Origin: Doris montereyensis
Lineage: Eukaryota; Mollusca; Gastropoda; Nudibranchia; Dorididae
Assembly (NCBI GenBank): GCA_037039925.1
Contig: JAXRKP010001494.1
Coordinates: 32,501-96,500 of the forward strand
Length of the DNA: 64,000 nucleotides
Reading direction: 5' to 3'
Numbering within the stretch: the first letter of the stretch is position 1; the number at the start of each line of letters is the position of its first letter. The position numbers and the translations under genes are program-made. The notes under the pieces were generated by a model. That model was not told where the DNA came from. It saw only the letters and a program-made list of their open reading frames with translations, and ran no database searches. Positions 49,270-63,046 of the stretch are shown one piece after another.

Positions 49270-50120
49270 TGATGGAAATTACGCAACGGGTCGTTGCACC
49301 ATTGGCCACTTCTCAACACCATTAGTTTGGCTCACCACTCCTTTGTATAATTTATTTTTTTGGCTGGTTGTTGATGAAGGACGGGCCACCCGATTCTGTG
49401 TTCACTAGTTATCGGCCTACTGCAGTATAATTCCTTTTATCACTAGGAACAGCTACTACTACTACTACTACTACCACCACTACTACTTACCAGAGGCGGA
49501 TTTAGCCCTAAAACACCTGGAGGGACACATTAATAAATGGTACTAAAAAGCAATAATATGGTAACAAATCAACTAAGATGACGTCACAAGCAATTTTGTT
49601 TAACTTTATTTAGAGAAAGTGAGCTCTTCTAGTCTTCAGTGAAGCAAATCGATTAATGATTCTTCGGTTCAAAGTATCCATATTCCTTATTAAATCCTTA
49701 TGAGTTGACATTACAACTAACGCATTTAGTCGATCCTGTCACATAGTGTTTCGGATATGTCTTTATTCGTTTCAATGTGCTGAAGGTTCTCTAACTTTTT
49801 CGGCGGAAGAAATGGGTATGGTCAGCGATATCTGAACAATGCGAAGAAACGTACATAGACCCTGGACGGACTTAAATTCAGAACATGTTTTGGTGGGATA
49901 AATGACATTCAGTTCAGACACTATCTGTTCGCATTTCATATAAATGGATAATGTGCACATATTATTGCGATACATTCCACTTTGTTGCCTATATTATCTT
50001 TGAAATGTTTAAAATTTGCCGTATCAATAAGGGCCAAGGCCCGCACCAGATCAAATCTGTCAAAACGTGCCTTGATTTGTGTTTCAATCGTATCGCACGC
50101 TTCCTTTGCAACTTTATGGT

Positions 50121-50123
<3 letters not shown>

Positions 50124-50200
<77 letters not shown>
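50124..50200. repeat. (TA)n microsatellite
   Basis: About 38 TA units at the edge of the 53-bp array. Confidence 0.96.
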
Positions 50201-50202
<2 letters not shown>

Positions 50203-50665
50203 TTGGATCCATCTTGGCCCCACGCTTCCTTTGCGACAATAGTTATATGTAAACTTTGGATCCATCTTGACGCCACACGCTTCCTTTGCGACAATAGTTA
50301 TATGTAAACTTTGGATCCATCTTGACGCTACACGCTTCCTTTGCGACAATAGTTATATATAAACTTTGGATCCATCTTGACGCCACACGCTTCCTTTGCG
50401 ACAATAGTTATATATAAACTTTGGATCCATCTTGACGCCACACGCTTCCTTTGCAACGATGGTTATATATAAACTTTGATCCATCTTGACGCCACATGCT
50501 TCCTTTCGCAACGATGGTTATATATAAACTTTGGATCCATCTTAACGCCACACGCTTCCTTTGCAATGATGGTTATATATAAAATTTGGATCCATCTTAA
50601 CGCCTTTGCAATGACACGCTTCCTTCGCAGCGATGGTTATATATAAACTTTGGATCCATCGTGGA
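50196..50665 (-). repeat. 53-bp minisatellite inside the transposase
   Basis: About nine units, plus strand AAACTTTGGATCCATCTTGA, CGCCACACGCTTCCTTTGCG, ACAATAGTTATATAT. On the minus strand each unit includes GCAAAGGAAGCGTG, which encodes AKEAC, the same codons as KVAKEACDTIETQ at its left edge. On the right edge the ORF enters as LINPDQKHPRWIQSLYITIA then AKEAC. Confidence 0.9.
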
Positions 50666-51566
50666 TGTTTTTGATCTGGATTGATAAGACGAAAAGACTC
50701 GGCCTCCACATGTATAGACAGCTCTTCACATCCATCCCTTAATTGGCTAATAGTTAGTAATAGTGTTATTGAACAATGAAATTGACAGTTACACGTTTGT
50801 AGAGCGGGATGACCTACTTTGGAAGACATTATGTAAGATTTCAACATGAGAGAAGATCTTATGGAAAAATGCCAGCAAGAATTTTTTTTAAAAGACATCC
50901 TCCAAATAAGAAAGAAGTCCTTCAGCTCCCCGAACAGTGATGTCATCCCAATGACGGCTGACGTCTTTCAGACAGACATATGAAACATCTTTGTTTTCGT
51001 ACCCGTTTTCAGAACACACGAAAGTGAAAATTCCATCGCGTTTCAACAGTGCTTAGCAAACGGCATCACTATCAGTGAATGTCTTAAGTAAGTGTGTCGA
51101 CGCTGGCAGATACTGAGAAAACTATTGTAAAGGCTGTTAAGGATGCAAAAAAAATATTCGAATTGGTCTGATGGATGTACATGCATTTTTAGTACAAGAT
51201 TTAATTTATGGGCATAGCAGTGAGTGTAGTATGCGTGAGCAAAGTCTCGTTTCATTAAAACATTTACTCCGCCTCTGACTCCGTTCATTACAGATGCACC
51301 ATCGTAAGCTTGTGAAATCAGTTTCTCAGTGAGAGTAAATGTAGCTAACTCTTCCTTTAGAACATTGTTTATAAGCCCTCTGCACTTCTGTCAGATACAT
51401 TGACTAGCGTTAAAAACCGCTCGACAGGAACATCATTTTTCAAAAAACGTAAAATAATTACAAACTGGGATGTATTTGGTATATCAGCAGTTTCATCGCT
51501 TCCACACTCAGAAATGTTTGTCCGATTTAAGTCTTCTCTTAAATCTTCTTTGTAAAAATGTCAAGA

Positions 51567-51720
51567 ATGCATTGCAGAAGTTCGTTCTGAATAGTTTCAG
51601 ATGAATAGGAAAATGCACTTCTTGAACTAGGTCCAGCACAAGTATGCATTGCTGAAGTTCGTTCTGAACAGTTTCAGATGAATAGGAAAATGTACCTCTT
51701 GAACTAGGTCCAGCACGACC
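51567..51720. repeat. 77-bp direct duplication inside the transposase
   Basis: ATGCATTGCAGAAGTTCGTT to CTAGGTCCAGCACAAGT, followed at 51644 by a second copy with a few changes. 77 is not a multiple of 3, so it shifts the frame. Confidence 0.92.
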
Positions 51721-52250
51721 CCCACCCCCCCCCACATTTCAACAACTGACACACCAAGTCCATTAAATCAAGGAAAACACCCTTATTATACGAAGATATC
51801 GTTTCGTCATGACCCTTCAGAGCCAGCTCATTCGTACCATAATACTTGAAGCAATCAATAACTCGATCTAACACTTTGGGGTTCCTTGTGACATCTTCAT
51901 TATGCCTTATTGTTAATAACCGACGGCCTGAATCTATTTGTTCAGCAATATTAACAGTCCGTAATGTCATGTATTTGACAGCATTATCTATGTGTGAAAC
52001 CACATTGACGCTTCTTAACCTTTTCTTTTAAATGTTTCACATACACGCAATCACTTTTTGACCAAATGCTATCGCCTTCAAATAATTTTTAAAAAATAGA
52101 AGCAAAACAAGCACATTTTTTCTACGCTAATAGTCAACGAAACGACATCTTCGTATAGTGCCATACGTAGCAGGGTTAAAAAGTGTCTTTTTCACTTTTC
52201 CACCGCAAGCCGAAAACGCGACGTCTTTCGGTTGATGGGGTCCTGAATAT

Positions 52251-52980
52251 TTAATTTGTAGCTTATCCTCATGCTTTAAACCATTAAGAGCACACAGTGA
52301 AGCAATGTTTTAATAGAAAATCTACCTCGTTCATCATTAAAGTAATAAACGCAATTATCAGAGTGATGCAAGATAATCATTAAGAGCACACAGATATATA
52401 AATACAATGCAATAATAAATGTGTCCACGATGAAATTGAAAAGACTACAGCAATGTACAAAATGTAGATCTACCACTTCACTGCCGTGATCTGTTTGTTA
52501 TTAATATCGACTGGCGTGTAAAGGTAAATTATCAATCTTTTTTTATTTCGGAATTTTTTTAAAAGTTTTAAAATACAGCTTAAAAACTGATAACTATTTG
52601 ATTTTAGTGTATAAGTCGATGCTAATTTATACAATGTTAATATACATGAGTAAAGCTGAAAGATAAGGTTTAAAATTGTCAGCCAAACGAATAAGATAAA
52701 AACGAGTTTTGCCAATTTTCCTTTACGCACGTGGACAGTCAAGGCCGTCTCTAATAGAAGGCCTGGAAGGCAGAAAAACATGGCGTCGCTATCAGGCCGA
52801 CGTGCGTGCCCCGCAGCTGGACCAACGCAGCCAACTAGATCTAGATCTAGCTCTGCTAACTCTGTTGTTAGTAGTCTTAGACTGTCATCAGTTAGATCTC
52901 TATCAATCTACAAGACATTGTACTTGTACTACGCACATCACTATCATCTAATTACTTCGTAAGATTAAAAGAATCCAACA
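52251..52980. other. no gene seen
   Basis: AT-rich flank of the transposase; a (TCTAGA) hexamer run lies at about 52837-52855. Confidence 0.5.
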
Positions 52981-54250
<1,270 letters not shown>

Positions 54251-55408
54251 GGTCAGGATTATTTATTCATAAATAATAGTGTTAAAACAAAAGCAGCTAC
54301 CATTTATACTCTCGTTAATAATCATTTTAAAACTTTATATAAAAATGCCAACATTTGTGGTGATGATTTTATAATAAAAAGAGAAGGAGAAGGAACAGGA
54401 TGACCACCAGTGATGATATCAACAAAAACTAGAAATAATAGAGTAGTGGTACACACCATTCTACGTGTTCCTATTTAGTTAGATTGATGTACAGTCTTAC
54501 ATTCTATGCGAAAGTGTTATAGGATTTTGCATTGCGAAAGTGTTAACACGGCCAATCTCGAGAATATCTTAAACGAGCTAAACGCCCCTGTAGTTTTACA
54601 TTTTGATTCATAGTCGTAAAATGTAATTTCGTATTTAATGAAGTCTGTTTTCACTTCTCAATATCTCCAACAAATTACTAAATTAATGTCTCAACCTTAC
54701 CACAAGTTCAAATTTATTATTCTTTTTTCGTTTCCTGTTTCTTTCAACTCGTTCGTTGGACAGAGAACTTCTTCATCCAAAACTAAAACCTAATATAAAT
54801 AGATTTAGATACAGGGAGATACAACATACTTTTATACAAGAGTGATATGAAAACGTCAATTACTAATTAGATTATAAGGGAACACAGGATAGACGGACTT
54901 GAGCAATCTAAATTTCTTAAGTTCAAAAGGGTGAAAATGCAAGCACTTAAGAATAAGTATATCTAGCGCTCTGCTCTCCCGGCTGGCACTGGCAAGAATA
55001 AGTCGTGAAATGATACGCAGAGGATGTCGAAGGTGCCATAGCAACTAGTTTCCAACAATTTTATGATGTATATCTAAATAAATTAAGTCATATATGTTAA
55101 TTCACATGTTTAGATAGATAACTTTTAAAAGTTTAAATCAGCACGCACGTCTTCTGTTGTCATTAAACAATGAATAGCAATAGTAAAACAAACGCCACGC
55201 AAACGAGGTACCACCGATCTGGGAAAGCGCGCAATGCATCATGGGACAGATTGGCAGGAGGAGCTAAACGATCTAGATCTAGGTTTTCAGCGCCTTCAAT
55301 AAATTTGTATTACATGTATTTTCATTCTCGACTGTTATTTAATATTGATGATTAAATCGCTGATCTGCCAGGGAGGACACTGTCCTTTATGTCCGTATAG
55401 TAAATCAC
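54251..55408. other. no gene seen
   Basis: AT-rich; small frames only, none with a recognisable motif. A (TCTAGA)-like run lies at about 55268-55282. Confidence 0.5.
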
Positions 55409-55410
55409 CC

Positions 55411-55527
55411 TGACTGCTGCTGCTGCTGCTGCTGCTACTACTGCTACTACTACTGCTGCTACTGCTGCTGCTACTGCTGCTACTGCTGCTACTGCTCCTG
55501 CTACACTGCTGCTGCTGCTGCTACTGC

Positions 55528-55611
<84 letters not shown>

Positions 55612-55667
55612 AATAACTACTGCTGCTATTGTTACTGCATACAACAACAACTACTACTATTGCCACA

Positions 55668-55748
<81 letters not shown>

Positions 55749-55754
55749 TGCTGG

Positions 55755-55818
<64 letters not shown>

Positions 55819-55886
55819 ACTGCTACTACTACTATTGCTATTGCTGCTACAATAACATGTTATTACTGGGTTACTACTACATCTAC

Positions 55887-55945
<59 letters not shown>

Positions 55946-55980
55946 ACTACTACTACTGCTGCTGCTGCTACTGCTGCTGT

Positions 55981-56011
<31 letters not shown>

Positions 56012-56074
56012 GCTACTGCTGCTGCTGCTGGCTGCTGCTGCTGCTGCTACTGCTACTACTACTACTTATACTGT

Positions 56075-56148
<74 letters not shown>

Positions 56149-56188
56149 CTGCTGTTGCTGCTGCTACTGCTACTACTGCTACTACTAC

Positions 56189-56232
<44 letters not shown>

Positions 56233-56243
56233 ACTACTACTGG
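55411..56243. repeat. (CTG)n/(CTA)n trinucleotide array, about 830 bp
   Basis: Long CTG runs (about 55671-55740 and 56090-56140 nearly pure) with CTA and TGTT interruptions. All frames stay open for hundreds of codons (poly-Cys, -Leu or -Ala on plus; poly-Ser, -Gln or -Ala on minus), as expected for a CTG array. Confidence 0.97.
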
Positions 56244-56314
56244 TGAGTGTAATAACATAAGATAATACGAAAGCCCACAGGAACAAAGACGAGAAAATAC
56301 AAGGAATAGAAAGA

Positions 56315-56413
56315 AAAGAAATCCTCGCCACCATGGGGATCGAACTCGCGACCTCTACGTCAGCACCTGTTGCCTCACCATGAAAAGAAAGCGTGCTACC
56401 AACTCAGCTAACT
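56315..56413 (-). repeat. tRNA-like pol III head between trinucleotide arrays
   Basis: On the minus strand: TTAGCTGAGTTGGTAGCACG is an excellent A box (TRGCNNAGYNGG) and GAGTTCGATCCCC a good B box, but the spacing is too long and acceptor and T stems do not pair, so it is not a working tRNA. It is probably a SINE head or tRNA pseudogene. Confidence 0.65.
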
Positions 56414-56494
56414 ACTACTACTGCTGCTGCTACTACTACTACTGCTGCTGCTGCTGCTACTGCTGCTGCTGCTGCTGCTACTACTACTACTTTG

Positions 56495-56539
<45 letters not shown>

Positions 56540-56540
56540 T
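56408..56540. repeat. (CTA)n/(CTG)n array
   Basis: Mixed CTA and CTG units, then pure CTA. Confidence 0.95.
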
Positions 56541-56895
56541 TTTCTTTTGTCTGTTTCTGTTTTACACTTTTCTTTACTTGAGCATTGGCCTCTGTGTATA
56601 AGGCTTGGGATCGGGCCTTGGTTGCTCCGGTTTTTGTCATAAGTAGCAGTATTTTGCCTTCCTACGTGTTTCTATCTTTATGGAGGTCTTGTGAGCAATA
56701 CATTCTTTCTGGTGTTGTTGTTTCTTGCCGAACGTTTCCTTACATGTTGCTGTTCACACATCTTTCAGATCCCTCCAATGGTTTTCTATGTTACTATCTT
56801 CTAGTCAGAGTCTCTAATCGATTGGAAATTGTTAGAGAAAATTCTTCTTTTTTTCCTTTCTTCCCTTATCTTTATTGGTATGATTATTGATATTT

Positions 56896-57018
<123 letters not shown>

Positions 57019-57023
57019 ATACC

Positions 57024-57058
57024 ACCACCACCAACTACTACTACTACTACTACTACTA

Positions 57059-57101
<43 letters not shown>

Positions 57102-57181
57102 GCTGCTGCTACTACTACTACTGCTGCTGCTGCTACTACTGCTGCTGACTACTACTACTACGACTACTAATACTACTACTG

Positions 57182-57233
<52 letters not shown>

Positions 57234-57240
57234 ATGTACT
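57024..57240. repeat. (CTA)n array with CTG and GAC interruptions
   Basis: CTA units with CTGCTG near 57100-57150 and a ACATGTACTACAA phrase at the right end. Confidence 0.95.
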
Positions 57241-57572
57241 ACAACTACTACTATTACTAAGTTATTACTGCTGTTGCATATTTAGAAGCAACCTTTTATA
57301 TTACAGTTTTCAAAAAGAGTTTTGTGCGGTGGGTTTGCTTGCCTTTTGTTGTTGTGTTTTGTTTTTTACCTTAGATAGTAGTTTCCCTTTTCTAGGGGGT
57401 AGGGGGATAAGCAGTTATTACTACTATCAAGCAGAAAATTATTTTACAAAGTGTGAATACAATTTTTGTTTCATTATTCTTTTAGTTTTAGCCACCAAGC
57501 AACATAAGCCTCGGCATGGAAGTTTCAGGTAAGCATGGAATTGGAAAATAATATAGAATTAACCAGTCGACA
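57241..57572. other. no gene seen
   Basis: T-rich, no motif. Confidence 0.5.
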
Positions 57573-57690
57573 GTAACTAACGACAAGTGACAACTCCATC
57601 AAAAACGACAGAACAAACACGTGACGTTTTGGGTATAACCCTTCGTTAAACTACAAACATAGGCAATTATACACAGTGTGATGTCAGATT
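57573..57690 (-). repeat. dispersed repeat with GGGTTATACCC hairpin, copy 2
   Basis: Reverse copy of 12591-12718: on the minus strand TGACATCACACTGTGT, ACGAAGGGTTATACCC, AAACGTCACGTGTTTG, GTTCTGTC. Confidence 0.65.
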
Positions 57691-58035
57691 CATTTATTTT
57701 TTTTGTGGCACATAAAGAAAGATATAAAAGAGCATTCTTACCATTACCAGTTTCATTATCATCACTCACTTTTGAATATTATTCATTGAAATATTTAAGT
57801 TCATCTGTATGGAGAAAAATGTTAATTATTTTGTTGTTATGTTATACCTGTTTCAATGTCGTAATGCTTAAATATGCGTAAGCTGTTTATGTGAGAAGAC
57901 TACTTTATTTATAGTAGTAAAAGTGTGTTGTATTTCAATATTTCATATTGTATTGAAGGTTTTCTAACACCAAAACAATGTGCCACATTTTTGGACAATA
58001 AAGTTGCATCTTATCTTATCATCCGTGGAGAGAAT

Positions 58036-58245
58036 CATAATGGAGTAGGGTGTCCGCCTCTCAATCAGACGGTCGTTGGTTCCAGACCCCCTCCCCCCGA
58101 CCGGTTGAAAAGTTTCCTTCGGGTTGACGGGTAAAGCCCCCCCCCCCCTTCTAGTCCATGTAGGTAGATCGACGGAGACAGACGATAAAACCGAGGTTCC
58201 GTGTGCAGATCCCTTGGCTGTTTACTGGGTAGTCCGGACAATAAT
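58036..58245 (+). repeat. tRNA-derived SINE, degraded copy
   Basis: GTAGGGTGTCCGCCTCTCAA, GGTTCCAGACCC (B-box-like), CCATGTAGGTAGATCGACGG, GTGTGCAGATCCCTTGGCTG and TAGTCCGGACAATAATT match the 48311 copy. A C-run interrupts it at about 58138-58148. Confidence 0.75.
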
Positions 58246-60405
58246 TAAATAAAATAATAAAATTCGATCAACCAAACTGACTAAGCGGGCCTAAGACATA
58301 TTTATCTAGGTGCGGTATCCGACCTAGGTAGGGGCCTACAGTTTTCACTTGCGAATGCCTTGCTTACACTTTACACGAAAACACAAGTCTGCAGTGTGCA
58401 GTCGGACTGGACTGTCGTCTGACTGGACTGCCGACTGCAAACTGCAATCCGATGAGACTCAGCCCTTCAGGTCTCACTCTCAGATTTCTTGCTACGAACG
58501 ATCAAGGAGTGAGAAAGAAAAGCTTCTAAATAATATTATTATTTCCAGGCTACTCGACTAGGTTATTCACTTTGAAGTAAGTTTGAGCTCCGTTCATGTT
58601 TGGCAAATGAAACGAGTAAGAACTTGGCTCAACTGTAGTTTACCGGACGAACATTTGAAACCTTGGCTTGAGAAAAAGGGGTGTTTGTTTAGGGTTCTAG
58701 ATCTAGATCTAGATCTAGAGGTTCGCGGTTAGGGCTACATCTCGAAGTGTATGGTAGGTTTAGCAAATATACTAGAGCAAGTGTTCTAGATCTAGATCTA
58801 GATCTAGTATCTTTCAGGATTAAAGCCAACAGAAATATGCAGTGAATCTATCAACCTTTCTGTGGTATCTAGTAAACTGCAGTTTTACCCAAAACTAAAA
58901 TTCTTGGTGCAATAATTATAGCCTACACAGGCTAATCGGGCTGCTGGGATTTAGGGTAAAGATATACTAAGCCCGATTTGAAGACAATAGATGAAGGATG
59001 GAAACCGAGCAGTGGCCTTTTAATTACAAATTAGTGAGCAAAATTGCAAAATAGAGACTTGACGGACAGACAAGTTAACCTGAGTCTAGCAAAATAGAGT
59101 AGCCATCTTTTCTCCCGGATTGCACTCCGAAGTGTCGTTGGTTCAGGGTTAGGGATTTGATTGATGCTTGCATTGTATCCTTCAACTGTCTTTATTTCCA
59201 TTCAAATCAATGGTTAGTTCCAAGTCTGGGTCACATTTACTTTTCAATTAGTGAGCAAAATTCAACAATTATATATATATATATATAGATCTATGTATCT
59301 CACTCTCACACCATCTTTATATATTTCATAAAATCATGTGTCAATCTGAGAGGAGTTCCATAGTTGGCTTATTTTCAATTTCGTTTTATAATAAATATAT
59401 ATGTGAGTAAAATTCAATGAGAAGTAAACATAATACAACATTATGTCAAATCAGCTGTTTAGATTATGAAATCCAAATTTATTCCATTGAAATAAAATCT
59501 TTTTGCCCACAAAATCCTTTAAAACTAGCAAAATCGAGGCGTAAAAGTTTTTAACAGTGGCCATCTTTTCTCCATGTCACTGTTTTCAGTTTTGCTAATT
59601 TAAAATTTAGGAAGTTTGAGACTCAGCGGGTGGGAGAGCTGAAAGGGATGGAGGGGTTGGTTCAGGGTTAGGATTTGATTGATTTGTCTTTTTTTCTCAG
59701 CATCTAAGCAGAATTATTATTGCAAATCAGATAACTCCACTGTGTTTCACATTTAGAAATATGGTCATAATATAATAGCAAATAATAGTCAGAAACTTTC
59801 AAATCAATGGTTAGTTCAAGTCTGATATGTCACACTGACCTTTGTCAGTGACATTTGAAGTGCAAAATGAAATGTTCGTTGTCTTAGTCTAACTCTGAGT
59901 GAGATTGATGGAAATGACTGACATTGGTCATGAAATATTGCAACAATTAGAAGTGATTTTTTCTTTGTTACCCTAAATTTTTTCTAAACTATGTCCCTTT
60001 AGTGTGCCTGACTATGGAAATCCCTTCTTTAAAACTAAATTCTTCTTCTGTTTGTCATTTTACTACATACCGTTATCATCCTGAGACCACTACATGGAGG
60101 GCAAGGAAATCCAATCAATGAATCAATTGCATTAAACTTTTAATTGTAAACTTTTTCCTCATTCCCTGCTCTTTTTCCTTTCTTACTCTCTTCTATGTCT
60201 TGAGTATTTACCATAACAGTTACAGATAGTTTAACTGCTAAAATGTACAAAAAAATAAAAAAATCTTGAGGACTTTTTTTTGAAAGATACATTGACAAGA
60301 AGAAGTTTTTAAATCAAACTGTTTAGAAATTCCCTCTTTCAGTGGTCAGTTTGTTCCATACTATATTTTACAAATTTTGTAATACTTGTGTTTTTGTTAT
60401 TTTAG
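58246..60405. other. no gene seen; duplications and (TCTAGA)n palindromes
   Basis: (TCTAGA)-type hexamer runs at about 58697-58720 and 58787-58806. Two diverged copies of a segment with GGCCATCTTTTCTC, GGTTCAGGGTTAGG, GATTTGATTGAT and AATCAATGGTTAGTTC lie at about 59090-59235 and 59560-59825. It ends at the acceptor of arrestin gene 2. Confidence 0.6.
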
Positions 60406-60530
60406 AGACACTATGGGGAAGCTGACAACTTTTGAAGTAGTTTTAGCCAACCCCAGTGGAGTTTTTTATGCTGGTAACATTATTCAAGGTTATATTGACA
60501 TCCACCTATCTGAATCAATGAGCATGAGAG
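60406..60530 (+). CDS. arrestin gene 2, exon with start codon
   Basis: Acceptor ends at 60405; ATG at 60413-60415; donor GT at 60531. Confidence 0.9.
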
Positions 60531-63000
60531 GTAAGGAAGAAGTTCTTATGTTGCTTTTGAAGTTTCCGTTTAAAAAAGAAATATTTCCAGGCTGAACTGT
60601 AATGCCTGCTATGCCATAACTTTCTTATTTTCAATTTTTTTTTTTCACAAATGATACACCAAATTACCGCTCAGAATCTCAGCTACATGTTGCTTTCTTT
60701 TATTTTTTAACATAGATTACAAAACCGCCAACACTGTACTAGTTGGTGCATCTTGTCAAAAATGACTTGTCTAGACCATAATTAAACATCGGTTTGCACA
60801 TCAACATCATCGTCATAGTGGCTCCCTTTTGAGGTATTCTTTTAGTTTTAGGAAGAGGAAGAAACCTGAAAGAGCAAGACCGGGACTATTACAGATGTGG
60901 CAGGATGGAGAAATCCAGCTGCCTCAGAATCAGAGCATTTTTTGCTGCTCTTTCAACTCAGTTGTCAACATGCAAGGTCAAGGTCACCTGATGGACACTT
61001 TCTCATAGATATCCAGGATGTGGCAAATCCATGCAAATGATGTGGCAAACCTCTTTGGAGATATTCTGACTACATCTCAGTATTTGCAATACAATTTTTT
61101 TTTGCTACCATAACAGCTGGAAATTTTGCTAAAGTATATCAAGTTGGTACTGCTTTAATTACCACAAAGGGAAATTACGATCTGTTATAAGAAAAATGCC
61201 ATCCCGACATGAGTATATAAAAAAAGGATTTGGAGAAGTTGAAATAGGAGTTGAATATTTGATAGCAGTTTTCCCACAAATGGGACAAACCTTTATTGCA
61301 CTACTGGATGGAGCACTTCATTCCCTTGACATTCATACATAACAAAGGCTCAGTATTGATGCTAAATTTTCATTTTATACAATTTTTTTAGAAATAAACA
61401 ACACATCGATACCATAAAAGGAAAAAAAAAGCTAGCTGGGGGGAAATTTTGTCGTCAAAGTCCATATCAAGTTGGTACTTGTGTGCAAAATCAATTTTGT
61501 TTTAACTGAAAAAGCCTATTTGAAATGAAGATGTTATTTTTGCAATGGAAAATCCTGGCAAGAATCTACTTTTGGTGAATTATTGTCAATAATTTATTTG
61601 ACCTTATCACAAGATCACCATAAACAAAATACATTAGTGGCTGTTGCTGTTGCAGGGAAACATTCCGCGCATCCTTTTAGCTGCGATCCACTTCCCAACA
61701 TCATGTCGGTAAACATTTTCAGCTTGGAGTGATGTCATTGCAATTTTCTGTAATGGTAATCTAAAATATCAAGAATAAAAAAATGGTGGAGGATTTGACA
61801 CCCTTGTAATATAATTGTAAAATAAAGTGCTATCAGTCAAACTGCACAGATTGACAGAAAGATATCCTTGAACGGATGGTAATCCAAAGGCAAGGTGTCA
61901 TCAACCAAATGTAGTGGGGTTCGATACCCGCCAACAGTTGAACATTTTTTTGGAGTTTTTTTTTTATCAAAATCTACGGACGGACGATAAAATGGATTTG
62001 CAAACGCCTGTGCATGTTAAAGGATTTGGCTGTTTACAGGGCAGTCTGGGGAAAATTTAAAATCCTACCAAAAACCCAGAGATCACCTTAGTTGTGGATG
62101 TGGATAAATCAATAAAATCAAATCTTAGAACTGAATTTGAGAAGTGGATATAATGATATGCCCAGACCAAGGCAATTTGATGGAGGTTGCAAATAAACAA
62201 GGAAGCTCCAATTTAGATTGTATTTATATATATATGTCATAGGTAATGAGCGTAACTGGTTATATTCCTGAATTATATCTGCATTTCATAAGTATGCATT
62301 TTATCGTAAGTAGTCTTACTTTGTACATGACCATGCGAGGTACATTTCGTAAATACAATGACCATGTTAATGTTAAGGTGTTGAAGGACGCTGACATTGA
62401 TCAATTCTTGAGAACATTACCTGTATAGCATTAAATTATGATTTAATGCCTTTAAATGCAGAGTATATGTGAGGAGAAGAAATTCTATGAAACTTCAGAT
62501 CGAAATATGAAGATAAAGTTGAGTATTACATCACCTGGTATAGTTCAAAATCAAAGAAATGAAAAAAACGATTAAGTTTATCACATCAGATCAGGGGCGG
62601 AGTTTTACCTCAGAATATGTTGGTATGTTACCAGTTATTGTTAATTTTTATGCAAACATTAGGTGGAGCCAAATTTTATCATATATAAGAAACTTTTGTA
62701 TATATATATAAAAATTATGAACTGATTACAAATGTCAAATAAAAATTCTCAAGCACATTTAAATCTTGGTTTACAAACTTATTGTTTAGAATTACTCTTT
62801 TGTTTCCACTTTATCAATATTCAATGAAATATAAACACAATTATCCCTGGCAGGAATCAAGCTGACCTTTGAAGGCAAAGCACGGGTGAAATGGGAAGAG
62901 ATGGAGTACAGAGGTACAGGTGATGACCGAAGGCAGGAGAAGGTGAAATATAAAGCCTCTGAGGAATATTTCGACAAAGATGTGATTTTACACGGAGTCA
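60413..63000 (+). CDS. alpha-arrestin gene 2, first two coding exons (partial)
   Basis: Exons 60413-60530 (118 bp) and 62854-63000 (147 bp), the same lengths and phases as the first two coding exons of gene 1. Exon 1 reads MGKLTTFEVVLANPSGVFYA, closely like gene 1; acceptor TTTTTGTTATTTTAG precedes it, donor G|GTAAGG. Exon 2 reads GIKLTFEGKARVKWEEME and YFDKDVILHGV, donor A|GTAAGT. This is the start of an N-terminal arrestin fold. The rest lies beyond the window, so domain completeness and PPxY content are unknown. Same strand and layout as gene 1, about 18.7 kb downstream: a tandem duplicate. Confidence 0.9.
60531..62853 (+). other. arrestin gene 2, intron 1
   Basis: 2.3 kb, AT-rich, with one SINE copy at 61900-62130. 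Nothing else recognised. Confidence 0.8.
61900..62130 (+). repeat. tRNA-derived SINE in intron 1 of arrestin gene 2
   Basis: GTGGGGTTCGATACCCGCC (B box), ACGGACGATAAAATGG, TTTGGCTGTTTACAGGGCAG, ACCTTAGTTGTGGATGTGG and an AATCAA tail. The tRNA-like head is degraded. Confidence 0.8.
62854..63000 (+). CDS. arrestin gene 2, coding exon 2
   Basis: Acceptor CCCTGGCAG; 147 bp; donor GTAAGT at 63001. Confidence 0.9.
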
Positions 63001-63046
63001 GTAAGTTTGACTTTTCATCAGTTTAGATAATGATACTGCAACAGAT

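Larger units (their letters stand above)
49770..52250 (-). pseudogene. ZMYM1/hAT-like transposase (DUF4371-type), decayed
   Basis: Minus-strand pieces in family order. Near 52140-52240: a KKTLFNPATY-like N-terminal segment. About 52020-52110: SIWSKSDCVYVKHLKEK, like the W---G--NWKHL--- block of TTF-type zinc fingers. 51704-52003: VSHIDNAVKYMTL and YYGTNELALKGHDETISSYN, matching the LRGHDE motif. 51508-51735: GPSSRGTFSYSSETVQNELQ. 51043-51288: MNGVRGGVNVLMKRDF, then YYTHCYAHKLNLVLK, the NG--GGV and HCYAH-LNLVL motif of the catalytic domain. About 50070-50110: KVAKEACDTIETQIKARFD. Last, 49772-49880: SLTIPISSAEKV, the (I)P-SSA--ER dimerisation motif. It would move DNA in a live copy. Stops, frameshifts, a 77-bp duplication and an internal minisatellite make it dead. 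A domesticated ZMYM1-type host gene is the alternative, but the damage argues against it. Confidence 0.8.

Noticed and set aside
56315..56413. Functional tRNA gene
   Set aside because: Good A and B boxes, but box spacing is too long and the acceptor and T stems do not pair.
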